From positions 124,001 through 188,000 of the forward strand of contig NZ_JALQEM010000040.1 of the NCBI RefSeq assembly GCF_023630705.1: a stretch of DNA of 64,000 nt, in the 5' to 3' direction. The stretch comes from Caballeronia sp. GAFFF1 (GTDB lineage Bacteria; Pseudomonadota; Gammaproteobacteria; Burkholderiales; Burkholderiaceae). The notes below the pieces were generated by a model. That model ran no database searches. It saw nothing but the letters and a program-made list of their open reading frames with translations, and was not told the DNA's origin. Below are positions 25,845 through 34,578 of this stretch, in pieces (positions within the stretch are counted from its first letter, which is position 1; every line of letters begins with the position of its first letter). The translations under genes were made by a program, and so were the position numbers.

Positions 25845-26114
25845 TCATGCACTTCGTGATTGCCGGGGGCGCTGCGCCGCATCTGGCCGTGGTTGCGCGA
25901 TCGCAGGCCGCGCTGAATAGCGTAAGGCATGTGCGGAAAGTTGAATGAGGCTCGCGGAGTGATTCTCGACCAGCGCTTCCTTTTCGCATAGGCATTGAGA
26001 CATGAGCGAATCGTCGTCCATAAAGTAAGTCATAGGACCATCGCCGTGTGCCAGAACATAGCATCCGGCGCACAGCACGATCAGAAACAAGATGCCGATG
26101 ATGACGCGTGTCAT
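25845..26114 (-). CDS. Small membrane or exported protein of unknown function
   Basis: An 89-codon frame with GGGAGG correctly placed before the ATG at 26,114. The N-terminus, MTRVIIGILFLIVLCAGCYV, is a signal-anchor or lipoprotein-like segment (LCAGC resembles a lipobox), followed by GDGPMTYFMDDDSLMSQCLCEKE. The C-terminal third is Arg/Ala/Pro-rich and may be non-conserved. I do not recognise a family. The first 40 residues and the ribosome-binding site are the main evidence for a real gene. Confidence 0.45.
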   Translation of the reverse strand: MTRVIIGILFLIVLCAGCYVLAHGDGPMTYFMDDDSLMSQCLCEKEALVENHSASLIQLSAHALRYSARPAIAQPRPDAAQRPRQSRSA

Positions 26115-26571
26115 CGCAGTCCTCCCGTGGCGGTTCGATTGCACAATTGCGCGATCCGACTGTAAAGCGCCTCAGCGCACGACCAGAAGATAGGACCAAC
26201 GCGCGCATTGAAACAGTCGCTATTAGCGGGGTGGGCTATACCCGCAACAGGAGGGACGGGACGTGTCGAGCGACTTTGCGCACTGAAGCGGGCGCAAGCG
26301 CTTGGGGACCATAGAAGGCGTTGGCGTCCGTCGCACGGGCCCGACAAGTGGCGAGAGCGTTCGACGGTGAGATCAGCGACCGTTGTTGGCGTCAGAGGTG
26401 ACTAGCCGGCTGTCTCGTCGGAGCTTAATTGGCGGCACGGACTGCCCGAGGTCTGCGCAGTCTGCATGGGCTTTCGCATCGCCGCATAGGATCACGACGC
26501 GTTCGCCGGATCGACGCGGCCGCAATGCTGCGCGCGCGGCCGCCGCCATTCTCTAAGACGCACAGTCCGCG
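26115..26571. other. Gene-free stretch (457 bp)
   Basis: I see no supported coding frame, RNA gene or clear repeat. It separates the small membrane protein gene from the end of the anti-sigma gene. Third-position GC bias breaks down here, consistent with non-coding DNA. Confidence 0.5.
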
Positions 26572-27456
26572 TCATGTCGCCGTACGGCGACAGTTCTGCG
26601 CAGCATCGTCGCACGGCGCCGCGCGGCTGGCCTGCGGCGCGTCTTCGGCAGACTGGCCGTACAGTTCCGCCACCTTGCCGCTCGCGATGCCTTGCCCGAG
26701 CTTCTGCAAATCGAGCGACGTATCCTTCGCGAGCAGCACGTAAGCGAGGCGGTTGCTGCGCCATGTCACGGTCTTCATTTCGCCAACTTGCTGGGTACGA
26801 ACGGGCTCATCGCTCTTCGCTTCTTCGATCACGCAAAGCGCGACCGGATCGCCGCGTTCAGGCAGATAGACCATTTGGATGAGCGGCCGGTCGTGATAAT
26901 TGAGCCGCTGCACGCGCTTGAACTTCAGTCCCGCCTGCCGCAAGTCAGGCACGTTCACCGGCATGCCATCGCGCTGATGAATGTCCGCGAGAACCTGCTC
27001 GGTGCTCACCTTGTCTTCGCGAATGTTCGCAACGGTATCGCGTCCGTATAGCACCTGATAATCCGCGACGCTGCGCACCCACGGATCGACGCCCGGCTTC
27101 AGCGGATTCATGCCCCCGAGATAACCCGTCAGCACGCCGGAGCAGATGGCGCCCGCGACGAATGCAGCGGCTGCCCATTGCATCGGAAAGCGTCCATTCG
27201 CGCGGGCAGGACGGCGCTTTTGCGCGGTGGTCACGCTGACGAGTTCGTCGATGCGGCGCGTCAGACTCTCGGGCACCGGCGGCACCGGACGGCGTTCGTA
27301 TGCGGCGCGATACGGAAGCACGGACGCCTGCAGCGCGGCGACACGGCCCGCCAGATCGTCCGAATGCGCGATGGCCGCTTCGACTTCCGCGCGTTGCTCC
27401 GGCGCGAGTTCCCCGTCGACATAGGCCATCAGCAGTGTGTCGTCGACATTCATCAT
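26572..27456 (-). CDS. Transmembrane anti-sigma factor
   Basis: A 294-residue protein. The N-terminal 85 residues (DDTLLMAYVDGELAPEQRAE, then VAALQASVLPYRAAYERR) match the cytoplasmic anti-sigma domain that holds an ECF factor. There is no H-x3-C-x2-C zinc motif, so it is the non-zinc type. A membrane segment, QWAAAAFVAGAICSGVLTGY, lies near residue 105, with about 170 periplasmic residues after it. The start overlaps the sigma-gene stop (ATGA), and GGAGAAT lies upstream. An adjacent ATG one codon later is an equally good start. Confidence 0.88.
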   Translation of the reverse strand: MMNVDDTLLMAYVDGELAPEQRAEVEAAIAHSDDLAGRVAALQASVLPYRAAYERRPVPPVPESLTRRIDELVSVTTAQKRRPARANGRFPMQWAAAAFVAGAICSGVLTGYLGGMNPLKPGVDPWVRSVADYQVLYGRDTVANIREDKVSTEQVLADIHQRDGMPVNVPDLRQAGLKFKRVQRLNYHDRPLIQMVYLPERGDPVALCVIEEAKSDEPVRTQQVGEMKTVTWRSNRLAYVLLAKDTSLDLQKLGQGIASGKVAELYGQSAEDAPQASRAAPCDDAAQNCRRTAT

Positions 27457-27995
27457 AAGGATTCTCCTTTTTGTCCTTTCTGTGCCGCAGCCGGCGCCTG
27501 CACGCCGAATTGCTGACCAATCGTCAGCCGAGCGCGAGAAAGCCGGCTCATGACCGTGCCGATGGGTACGTCCAGCACGTCGGCGGCCTCCCGATAGCTC
27601 AGACCTTCGATCGCCACCAGCACCATGACGACGCGCTGCGCTTCGGGCAACGCTTCGACCGCGTTGAATACCTGGCGGTGCATCAAATCGACTTCCGGGT
27701 TATGCCCGCCAGGATCGGCCAACGACTCGATTTCCTCGTCCTGCCAGTCCATGCTGCCGCGGCTGCGTATCGACCGGGAGCGCAACTCGTTCATCCACGT
27801 CGAATGGACGATCGAGAAGAGCCAGCTCAGCGTCGACGTGCCCGGCTGTAACTGATTGCGCCGCTCCAGCGCCCGCACGCAAGCTCGCTGGACGAGGTCC
27901 TCGGCGTCGTGCTGGTTCTGCGTGAGCCTGAGCGCGAAGCGCCACAGGCGCGGCAGCAGTGTCGGCAGGACGGCGGGCAGGTCGTCGTCGTTCAT
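27453..27995 (-). CDS. ECF RNA polymerase sigma factor
   Basis: A 180-residue sigma-70 family factor. I chose the ATG at 27,995 (MNDDDLPAVLPTLL) because AGGAGC lies just before it; starts at 28,025 and 28,037 lack such a site. Region 2 covers LWRFALRLTQNQHDAEDLVQRACVRAL in two blocks. Region 4 is LPEAQRVVMVLVAIEGLSY and REAADVLDVPIGTVMSRLSRA. Translation is coupled to the anti-sigma gene. A GGAATAA motif about 60 bp upstream suggests autoregulation. Confidence 0.93.
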   Translation of the reverse strand: MNDDDLPAVLPTLLPRLWRFALRLTQNQHDAEDLVQRACVRALERRNQLQPGTSTLSWLFSIVHSTWMNELRSRSIRSRGSMDWQDEEIESLADPGGHNPEVDLMHRQVFNAVEALPEAQRVVMVLVAIEGLSYREAADVLDVPIGTVMSRLSRARLTIGQQFGVQAPAAAQKGQKGESL

Positions 27996-28050
27996 CGGGG
28001 CAGCTCCTGGTGTCGGCGCGCTCATGATTGATAACACCCGAGCGGCCCGC

Positions 28051-28108
28051 TTATTCCAGTTCTTTTTCGATTTTTTATGCGGAATAAGCCGGCGAGTCCG
28101 GTTGTTTT
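28051..28108. promoter_or_regulatory. Divergent ECF-type promoter pair (GGAATAA...GTT)
   Basis: GGAATAAGC occurs on the minus strand reading down from 28,057 toward the sigma gene, and on the plus strand from 28,081 toward the 45-codon ORF. In both, TCSGG followed by T/TTGTT comes 14-16 nt after GGAATAA, the spacing expected of ECF -35 and -10 elements. Matching elements on both strands point to one ECF factor, probably the adjacent one, driving both genes. Confidence 0.55.
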
Positions 28109-28163
28109 CGGGTCACTGCTCGCGCAACGAAGCGCACTCGAAAGAACGAATAGGAGACAGATC

Positions 28164-28301
28164 ATGGCGACCCTCCTCGACCAGGCCCGAACGGTCATGC
28201 GAAAGGCGTATGTCGAACGCACACGTTTTCCTAGCATAGTCGGTCCGGCACGCATGCAGGGACTCTTTACGGAGACCATCGGCGAACAAGTCGCCATTTG
28301 A
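28164..28301 (+). CDS. Small 45-residue protein, possible ECF target
   Basis: A short frame with TAGGAGACAG before ATG 28164. It encodes MATLLDQARTVMRKAYVE and a Phe/Pro/Gly-containing tail ending GEQVAI. It has no membrane segment and matches no family I know. It lies divergent from the sigma gene, 83 bp after a GGAATAA motif on its own strand, and is followed by a 9-bp hairpin at 28,311. These context signals support it better than its sequence does. Confidence 0.45.
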   Translation: MATLLDQARTVMRKAYVERTRFPSIVGPARMQGLFTETIGEQVAI

Positions 28302-28310
28302 CCTGATTCG

Positions 28311-28337
28311 ATGCTTTCCCGATGTGGAGGAAAGCAT
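28311..28337 (+). terminator. Hairpin after the 45-residue ORF, candidate terminator
   Basis: ATGCTTTCC at 28311-28319 and GGAAAGCAT at 28329-28337 form a perfect 9-bp stem with a 9-nt loop, 10 nt after the small ORF stop. No T run follows, so it may be a transcript end signal or only a structural element separating this unit from hcp. Confidence 0.4.
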
Positions 28338-28446
28338 GGCAAGTAGTTAGGAAAACGAAGCAAGGACGACGCATCGACCCCTCTCGCGCTCAAACGACGC
28401 GATTTCACCGTGCCGTAACACGCACATTCATTATCTGGAGACTGAC

Positions 28447-28932
28447 ATGGCTGTAGACATTTTCATGAAGCTCGGCGACATCAAGGGCGAATCACAAGAC
28501 TCGGTTCACAAGGAAGAGATCGAAGTCCTGAGCTGGTCGTGGGGCTGCGTGCAGACCGGAACCACGCACAGCGGCACGGGCGGCGGGACGGGGACGGCAT
28601 CGGTGCAGGACCTTTCGTTCAGCAAGTATCTCGACAAGAGTTCGCCGACCATCGCGCAAGCCTGCTGTCAAGGCAAGCACATGCCCGAGGTCGTGCTGAC
28701 CATGCGCAAGGCGGGCGGAAAAGAGCCGGTCGAGTACATGAAGGTCACGCTCAACGAAGTGATCATCAGCAGTTACTCGGTGGGCATGGGCGGCGGCGAC
28801 CAGGGCATGGACAGCATCACGCTGAACTTCGCCAAGTTCAAGGTCGAATATCAGCCGCAAGACAACAACGGCGCGAAGAAGGGCGGGGTCGTGACCGGCA
28901 AGTGGAACGTCCCCGAGAACAAGTCGGAGTGA
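28447..28932 (+). CDS. hcp: Type VI secretion tube protein Hcp (TssD)
   Basis: A 161-residue beta-barrel protein that stacks as hexameric rings to form the inner tube. It begins MAVDIFMKLGDIKGES, a standard Hcp start; VEYMKVTLNEVIISSYSVGMGG and ITLNFAKFKVEYQPQD are the conserved C-terminal strands. CTGGAGAC lies ahead of ATG 28447. It is the first gene of the T6SS operon, placed before tssA instead of the more common position after tssC. Confidence 0.95.
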   Translation: MAVDIFMKLGDIKGESQDSVHKEEIEVLSWSWGCVQTGTTHSGTGGGTGTASVQDLSFSKYLDKSSPTIAQACCQGKHMPEVVLTMRKAGGKEPVEYMKVTLNEVIISSYSVGMGGGDQGMDSITLNFAKFKVEYQPQDNNGAKKGGVVTGKWNVPENKSE

Positions 28933-28977
28933 CGTACGAGCACGCCGCCGTAACCTTCAACGCATCGGGACATCGAC

Positions 28978-30030
28978 ATGAATCACGCCGATATCGCTGG
29001 CTGGCTCACCGACATCGCGCCGCACGCGCCCTGCGGCGACGACGAGGAATACAGCGCCGACTTTCGCGCGCTCGAAGAGGCGGTGGCGGGCAAGCCCGAT
29101 GCGCAATACGGCGGCGTCATGATCGCGGCGACGCCGCCCGACTGGGCGCTCGCGCTCTCGCTTGCGACGACGCTCTTTGCGCGCACGCGTGACTTGCGGG
29201 TGGCCGTGCATTACACGCAGGCGAGCACTTCACGCGACGGCTTCGAAGGACTCGCGCGCGGCCTCGCGTTGATCGAAGGCTTGCTCGATTCGCAATGGGG
29301 CAGCGTCCACCCTCAGCTCGACGATGCCGATGGCGACCCCACCGCGCGAGTCAATGCGCTTGCGGCGCTGCTCGATGCTGCAGGGATTGCCGGCGCGTTG
29401 CGCGATGTGCCGTTCGTCGCGCCGCGCGGTCATCGCGCGTTTGCACTGCGTGACCTCGAAATGATGGCGGGCGAGTTGCCGCTCGCGGAGGGTTGCGAGA
29501 TGCCGAGCATGGCGACCATCGACGCCGCATTCGCGCTCGCGGGCGCCGAGGCTGCTCAGGACGCATGCGATGCGCTGGCGTCGGCGCGGACTTCGCTTCT
29601 GCGAATCGAGTCGCTGCTGACCGAGCGCGTCGGCCCGGCGCGTGCGCTGGATTTCGGCGCATTGGCAAGGCCGCTTGCCCGCATCGACGAGTTCGTCGCG
29701 GCTCGCGTTGCGGCGCTCGATCCACAGGTGATGCAACGGGGCGGTGCGATGGAGACCGACAGCAGTGAAGAGGGCAGCCATTCCGGATCGGCGGCGCATG
29801 AGCCGGCCATGCCCGGGATCGCCATGGCCCCGCGCATTGCCAACGCAAGCGACGTGATCGACACGCTCGATGCCATCTGCGCGTACTACGCGGAGAACGA
29901 GCCGTCGAGCCCGCTGCCGGTACTGCTGCAGCGCGCGCGAAGGCTCGTTGGCAAGAGCTTCATCGAGATCATCGAGGACGTCGCGCCGGATGGCGCGCAT
30001 CAGTTCAGGCATCTGGGCGGCGTCGAATGA
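28978..30030 (+). CDS. tssA: Type VI secretion protein TssA (ImpA-like)
   Basis: A 350-residue cytoplasmic protein with the N-terminal ImpA domain: PHAPCGDDEEYSADFRALEE near residue 13, then DWALALSLATTLFARTRDLRVA in two blocks and LLDSQWGSVHPQLDDADGDP. The C-terminal third has the short-TssA ending: DVIDTLDAICAYYAENEPSSP, PVLLQRARRLVGKSFIEII, with GAHQF. TssA primes or caps the growing sheath and tube at the baseplate. Its start is 45 bp after hcp. Confidence 0.9.
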   Translation: MNHADIAGWLTDIAPHAPCGDDEEYSADFRALEEAVAGKPDAQYGGVMIAATPPDWALALSLATTLFARTRDLRVAVHYTQASTSRDGFEGLARGLALIEGLLDSQWGSVHPQLDDADGDPTARVNALAALLDAAGIAGALRDVPFVAPRGHRAFALRDLEMMAGELPLAEGCEMPSMATIDAAFALAGAEAAQDACDALASARTSLLRIESLLTERVGPARALDFGALARPLARIDEFVAARVAALDPQVMQRGGAMETDSSEEGSHSGSAAHEPAMPGIAMAPRIANASDVIDTLDAICAYYAENEPSSPLPVLLQRARRLVGKSFIEIIEDVAPDGAHQFRHLGGVE

Positions 30031-30071
30031 GTAACCCAGTTATCTAGTTAGATATCCGAAGGAAATACATC

Positions 30072-30602
30072 ATGGCTAAGGAAAGCAGTCAGAAGTTCAT
30101 CGCGCGCAATCGAGCGCCGCGTGTGCAGATCGAATACGACGTCGAAGTCTACGGCTCGGAGAAGAAGGTGAACCTGCCCTTCGTGATGGGCGTGCTCGCG
30201 GATCTCTCCGGCCAGCCGGCCGAGGCGCTGCCGAGCGTCGCGGAACGCAAGTTCCTCGAAATCGACGTGGACAACTTCGATGAACGCCTGCGCTCGGTCA
30301 GGCCGCGCGTGGCGGTTCAGGTGCCCTACACGCTGACGGGCGAAGGCAACGTGGCCGTGGACCTGACGTTCGAGTCGATGGACGACTTCACGCCCGCCGC
30401 GATCGCGCGCAAGGTCGAGCCGCTTCGGCAGTTGCTGGAGGCGCGCACGCAGTTGGCGAACCTCCTCACGTACATGGACGGCAAGACCGGTGCTGAAGCG
30501 CTCATCGCGCGTCTGCTGGAAGAACCGGCGCTCATGCGGGCGTTGTCCGCCGAGCCGCACCCGGACGCAACCCCGACCAACGCGCCCAACCACGGAGCAT
30601 GA
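30072..30602 (+). CDS. tssB: Type VI secretion sheath small subunit TssB (VipA)
   Basis: A 176-residue sheath protein. QKFIARNRAPRVQIEYDVE opens the domain, and LPFVMGVLADLSGQ and KFLEIDVDNFDERLRSVRPR are the family core. It pairs with TssC to build the contractile sheath. A small AT-rich inverted repeat, TATCTA-GT-TAGATA at 30,041-30,054, lies in the 41-bp gap before it and could mark an internal promoter or processing site. GAAGGAAA precedes ATG 30072. Confidence 0.95.
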   Translation: MAKESSQKFIARNRAPRVQIEYDVEVYGSEKKVNLPFVMGVLADLSGQPAEALPSVAERKFLEIDVDNFDERLRSVRPRVAVQVPYTLTGEGNVAVDLTFESMDDFTPAAIARKVEPLRQLLEARTQLANLLTYMDGKTGAEALIARLLEEPALMRALSAEPHPDATPTNAPNHGA

Positions 30603-30606
30603 CGCG

Positions 30607-32115
30607 ATGAACGATCTCAGCATCCACCCGCAGGCCGCGACGGACGTCGCGTACGGACAGGCCGCGCCCGAAGTGAGCGACTTCTCCGCGCTTCTGCAAA
30701 AGGAGTTCAAGCCGAAGTCGGAGCGGGCCCGCGAAGCCGTTGAAAACGCGGTGCGCACGCTCGCCGAACAGGCACTGCGCGACACGCAGGTCATTTCCGG
30801 CGATGTCCTCGCGACCATCGAGGCGCTCATCGCGCAGATCGATCAGGCGCTCACGGCGCAGATCAATTTGATCCTGCACAGCGAAGCTTTCCAGAAAGTG
30901 GAGAGCGCGTGGCGCGGCCTGCACTACCTTGTGAACAGCACGGAGACGGATGAGTCCCTCAAGATTCGCGTGCTGAACATCTCGAAGCCCGAGTTGCACA
31001 AGACGCTCAAGAAGTATCGCGGTGTCGCGTGGGACCAGAGCCCGCTCTTCAAGAAGCTCTATGAGGAAGAATACGGCCAGTTCGGCGGCGAGCCGTACGG
31101 CGCGCTTGTCGCGGATTACTACTTCGATCACAGCGGGCCGGACGTGGATTTGCTCACGCAAATGGCGAAAATCGCCGCGGCAGCGCACGCGCCGTTCATC
31201 GCGGGGGCGGACCCCGCTGCGCTGCTTATGGAGTCGTGGCAGGAGCTTGCCAATCCGCGCGACCTGACGAAAATCTTTCAGACGCCGGAGCATGCTGCAT
31301 GGCGCTCGCTGCGCGACTCGGAAGACTCGCGCTATATCGGTCTCGCCATGCCGCGCTTTCTCGCGCGAGCGCCGTATGGCGCGAAGACCGACCCGGTCGA
31401 AGCGTTCGATTTCGAGGAAGACACCGCCGGCGCGAACAGCAGCCATTACGTGTGGGCGAACGCATCGTATGCGATGGCGGCGAACATCACGCGCTCTTTC
31501 AAGACCTACGGCTGGTGCTCGCGCATTCGCGGCGTGGAATCGGGCGGCGCGGTGGAAGGGCTGCCCGTGCATGCGTTTCCGACGGACGATGGCGGCGTCG
31601 ACATGAAGTGCCCGACCGAGATCGCGATCAGCGACCGGCGCGAGGCGGAACTCGCGAAAAGCGGCTTCATGCCGCTCGTGCACAAGAAGAACTCGGACTT
31701 CGCCGCGTTCATCGGCGCGCAATCGCTGCACAAGCCCGCCGAATACGAAGACGCCGACGCCACCGCGAACGCCAATCTCGCCGCGCGCCTGCCGTATCTC
31801 TTCGCGTGTTCGCGCTTTGCGCACTATCTGAAGTGCATCGTGCGCGACAAGCTCGGTTCGTTCAAGGAGCGCGACGACATGGAGCGCTGGCTGCAGAACT
31901 GGATTCTGCAATACGTCGATGGCGACCCTGCGCATTCGTCCGACGACACGAAGGCGCGCAAGCCGCTCGCGGATGCGCAGGTCGTCGTCGAGGAAGTGGA
32001 GGGCAATCCGGGCTACTACACGTCGAAGTTCTTCCTGCGTCCGCATTATCAGCTCGAAGGCCTGACGGTGTCGCTGCGGCTCGTCTCCAAGCTGCCGACC
32101 GCCAAGACCGCGTAA
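30607..32115 (+). CDS. tssC: Type VI secretion sheath large subunit TssC (VipB)
   Basis: A 502-residue sheath protein starting at ATG 30607, 4 nt after tssB. Conserved blocks are VESAWRGLHYLVNSTETDE, SPLFKKLYEEEYGQFGGEPYG in two pieces, IGLAMPRFLARAPYG, CSRFAHYLKCIVRDKLG, and the final SKFFLRPHYQLEGLTVSLRL. With TssB it forms the helical sheath whose contraction drives the tube outward; ClpV later disassembles it. Confidence 0.96.
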   Translation: MNDLSIHPQAATDVAYGQAAPEVSDFSALLQKEFKPKSERAREAVENAVRTLAEQALRDTQVISGDVLATIEALIAQIDQALTAQINLILHSEAFQKVESAWRGLHYLVNSTETDESLKIRVLNISKPELHKTLKKYRGVAWDQSPLFKKLYEEEYGQFGGEPYGALVADYYFDHSGPDVDLLTQMAKIAAAAHAPFIAGADPAALLMESWQELANPRDLTKIFQTPEHAAWRSLRDSEDSRYIGLAMPRFLARAPYGAKTDPVEAFDFEEDTAGANSSHYVWANASYAMAANITRSFKTYGWCSRIRGVESGGAVEGLPVHAFPTDDGGVDMKCPTEIAISDRREAELAKSGFMPLVHKKNSDFAAFIGAQSLHKPAEYEDADATANANLAARLPYLFACSRFAHYLKCIVRDKLGSFKERDDMERWLQNWILQYVDGDPAHSSDDTKARKPLADAQVVVEEVEGNPGYYTSKFFLRPHYQLEGLTVSLRLVSKLPTAKTA

Positions 32116-32152
32116 CGCGCGCATCCCTGACCACGACGAGAGGAACCCGCCC

Positions 32153-32701
32153 ATGTCCGATCCGACCACGCGCGACCGCCTGCAACCGTCGCTGCTCGAC
32201 CGCCTGACCGATCACGAACCGCACGCGCGAACCGAACCGCGCGAGCGTCGCGTGATGTCGTCCCGGGCGCTGCGCGAGAGCGTGCGGCGCGACATCGGCT
32301 GGCTGTTGAACGCGAGCGGTCTTGCCGCCCGCATCGATACGGCGGGTTTCCCTCACGTGGCGACGTCCGTCCTCAACTATGGGCTGCCGGATCTTGCCGG
32401 ATGCAACGTCGCAGCGCTCACGCCGGGCGCGGTCGAGCGGCTGATCCGCGATGCGCTGTGGGCCTTCGAGCCGCGGCTCGCACGCGAATCGGTGCGCGTC
32501 ACCGTGATCGACGACGCGAAGAACACGGCGCGCGGCCACGTGATCTGCTTCGAGATCGAAGCGCAGATGTGGTCGCGGCCGTATCCCGAGCGGCTGTATC
32601 TGCGCACGGAGCTGGATCTCGAAGCAGGCGAAGCGCGCATAGCGGACGCCGCGCCCGCGCGTAGTGTCCACGGCGAAACGGGCGCGGAGGTGCAGGCATG
32701 A
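32153..32701 (+). CDS. tssE: Type VI secretion baseplate protein TssE
   Basis: A 182-residue gp25-like baseplate protein. Visible blocks are LQPSLLDRLTDHEP, SSRALRESVRRDIGWLLNA, SVLNYGLPDLAG, IRDALWAFEPRL and, near the end, LRTELDLEAGEARI. TssE initiates sheath assembly on the baseplate. It overlaps tssF by 4 nt. Confidence 0.93.
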   Translation: MSDPTTRDRLQPSLLDRLTDHEPHARTEPRERRVMSSRALRESVRRDIGWLLNASGLAARIDTAGFPHVATSVLNYGLPDLAGCNVAALTPGAVERLIRDALWAFEPRLARESVRVTVIDDAKNTARGHVICFEIEAQMWSRPYPERLYLRTELDLEAGEARIADAAPARSVHGETGAEVQA

Positions 32702-34578
32702 ACCCGGCATTCCTCAAGTACTACAGCCAGGAGTTGCGGCATCTGCGCGAAATGGGCGGCGAGTTCGCCGCCGCGTTTCCGAAGGTCGCGGGCCGGCTCG
32801 CGCTCGACGGCCTGGAATGCGCGGACCCGTATGTGGAGCGGCTGCTGGAAGGCTTCAGCTTTCTCGCGGCGCGCGTGCAGATGAAGCTCGACGCCGAGTT
32901 TCCGCGTTTTACGCAGCATCTGCTGGAGATGACGTATCCGCACTATCTGGCGCCCACGCCTTCGATGACCGTCGTGCAGTTAATGGCGGATCACGCGAAC
33001 CCGCAACTCGCGGCGAGCGCCCATGGCGTCGCGGTGCCGCGTCATACCGTGCTGCGAAGCATGCTCGACGCGTCGTCGTCGACGCGCTGCGAGTTCCGCA
33101 CCGCGCACGCGGTCACGCTTTGGCCGGTCGAAATCGCGCAGGCGAAGTTCGTGACGCAAGGCGCTTCGGCGAGCGCGAAGGTCGCATCGAGGGCCGCGCT
33201 GCGCCTGCGGCTGCGCGCGACAGGCACGCTCGGCTTCGACCGCCTCGCGCTCGACCGTCTCGTAGTGCATCTGCGCGGCGCGGACGGCCTCGCGCTGCGC
33301 ATTCACGAGCGGCTGCTTGCCGGTTGCACGGGCGTCGCCGTCGTGCAGCCGGGCAAGAACGGCGCGGCCGATACGACGCTCGCCTTGCTGCCGAAGACCG
33401 CGCTGCGCCCGCTCGGATTCGCCGAAGACGAGGCGCTGTTGCCGGTCAGTCAGCAATCGTTCGATGGCTACCGCCTCTTGCAGGAGTACTTCGCCTTCGC
33501 GCCGCGCTTTCTGTTCGTCGAGATTGCGGGCTTGCGCGACGCTTTGCGCCACTGCCGCGAACGCGAAGTCGAAATCGCCGTCCTGCTCGATCAGGCCGAT
33601 GCGTCGCTGGAACGCACCGTCGATGCAGCGCATTTCGCGCTCAACTGCACGCCCGCGATCAACCTGTTCCGCCGCCGCACCGACCGCATCGCGCTCACGC
33701 ATACGGACTTCGAATACCACGTCGTGGTCGATCGCACGCGGCCGATGGACTACGAGATCCACCATATCGAGGACGTGACCGGCTACGGCTCGGGCGCACA
33801 GGCGCAGCGGCCATTCAGGCCGTTCTACTGCGCGAAGGACCTCGACGCGCCGGGCGAGGGCGGCGCGTTCTACCAACTGCGCCGCGAGGCGCGGCGCGCG
33901 TCGGTGCGCCAGCAGCGCGACGGCGCGCGCAGCGGCTATCTCGGCAGCGAGGCGTTCATCGCGCTCGTGGATGCAGCGAGCGCCCCGCTCGACGGCGACA
34001 TGCGGCAACTCGGCATCACAGCGTGGTGCACGAACCGCGATCTGCCGCTTTCCATGCCGCTCGGCGCGGGCACGACCGACTTCACGCTCGACGCCGAAGC
34101 TCCCGTCACCGCCGTGCGCTGCGTCGCCGGCCCGAGCCGTCCGTTGCCGTCGTTCGCGCAAGGACCGGCGGCGTGGCGGCTGCTCGATCATCTGTCGCTC
34201 AACTATGCGTCGCTGGTCGATCACGACGCACAAGAGGGCGCGCGGGCGCTGCGCGAAATGGTCGCGCTCTACTGCCCGGCCGACGACGCGGCGGCGCAGC
34301 GGCAAATCGAGGGATTGCGCTCGGTGTCGTCGGAGCCGGTCGTGCGCCGCCTGCCGTCGCCGGGGCCGATCGTGTTCGGCCGTGGCCTCGCCGTCACGCT
34401 GAATTTCGACGATGCCGCGTTCGAAGGCGCGAGCGCGTTCCTGCTCGGCGCGGTGCTCGCGCAGTTCATGGCGCAGTACGTGTCGATCAATTCGTTCGCC
34501 GAGACCACCGTCGCGACGCTCGCGCGCGGTTCCATCATGCGCTGGCCGCACAGGAGCGGACGATGCCCGACGCTCTGA
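32698..34578 (+). CDS. tssF: Type VI secretion baseplate protein TssF
   Basis: A 626-residue protein. The start MNPAFLKYYSQELRHLREMG is the family hallmark, followed by GLECADPYVERLLEGFSFL and LLEMTYPHYLAPTPSM. The end, AQYVSINSFAETTV, is also typical. TssF with TssG forms the wedge of the baseplate. It overlaps tssE by 4 nt and tssG by 16 nt. Confidence 0.96.
   Translation: MNPAFLKYYSQELRHLREMGGEFAAAFPKVAGRLALDGLECADPYVERLLEGFSFLAARVQMKLDAEFPRFTQHLLEMTYPHYLAPTPSMTVVQLMADHANPQLAASAHGVAVPRHTVLRSMLDASSSTRCEFRTAHAVTLWPVEIAQAKFVTQGASASAKVASRAALRLRLRATGTLGFDRLALDRLVVHLRGADGLALRIHERLLAGCTGVAVVQPGKNGAADTTLALLPKTALRPLGFAEDEALLPVSQQSFDGYRLLQEYFAFAPRFLFVEIAGLRDALRHCREREVEIAVLLDQADASLERTVDAAHFALNCTPAINLFRRRTDRIALTHTDFEYHVVVDRTRPMDYEIHHIEDVTGYGSGAQAQRPFRPFYCAKDLDAPGEGGAFYQLRREARRASVRQQRDGARSGYLGSEAFIALVDAASAPLDGDMRQLGITAWCTNRDLPLSMPLGAGTTDFTLDAEAPVTAVRCVAGPSRPLPSFAQGPAAWRLLDHLSLNYASLVDHDAQEGARALREMVALYCPADDAAAQRQIEGLRSVSSEPVVRRLPSPGPIVFGRGLAVTLNFDDAAFEGASAFLLGAVLAQFMAQYVSINSFAETTVATLARGSIMRWPHRSGRCPTL

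Noticed and set aside
26108..26571. Short open frames on both strands between the small membrane gene and the anti-sigma gene
   Set aside because: No ribosome-binding sites and no protein-like composition. Treated as non-coding.
28338..28446. Sigma-54 promoter upstream of hcp
   Set aside because: Stretches such as TGGCAAG and GTGCCGTAACACGC were considered, but none has the required GG and GC dinucleotides at the right spacing.
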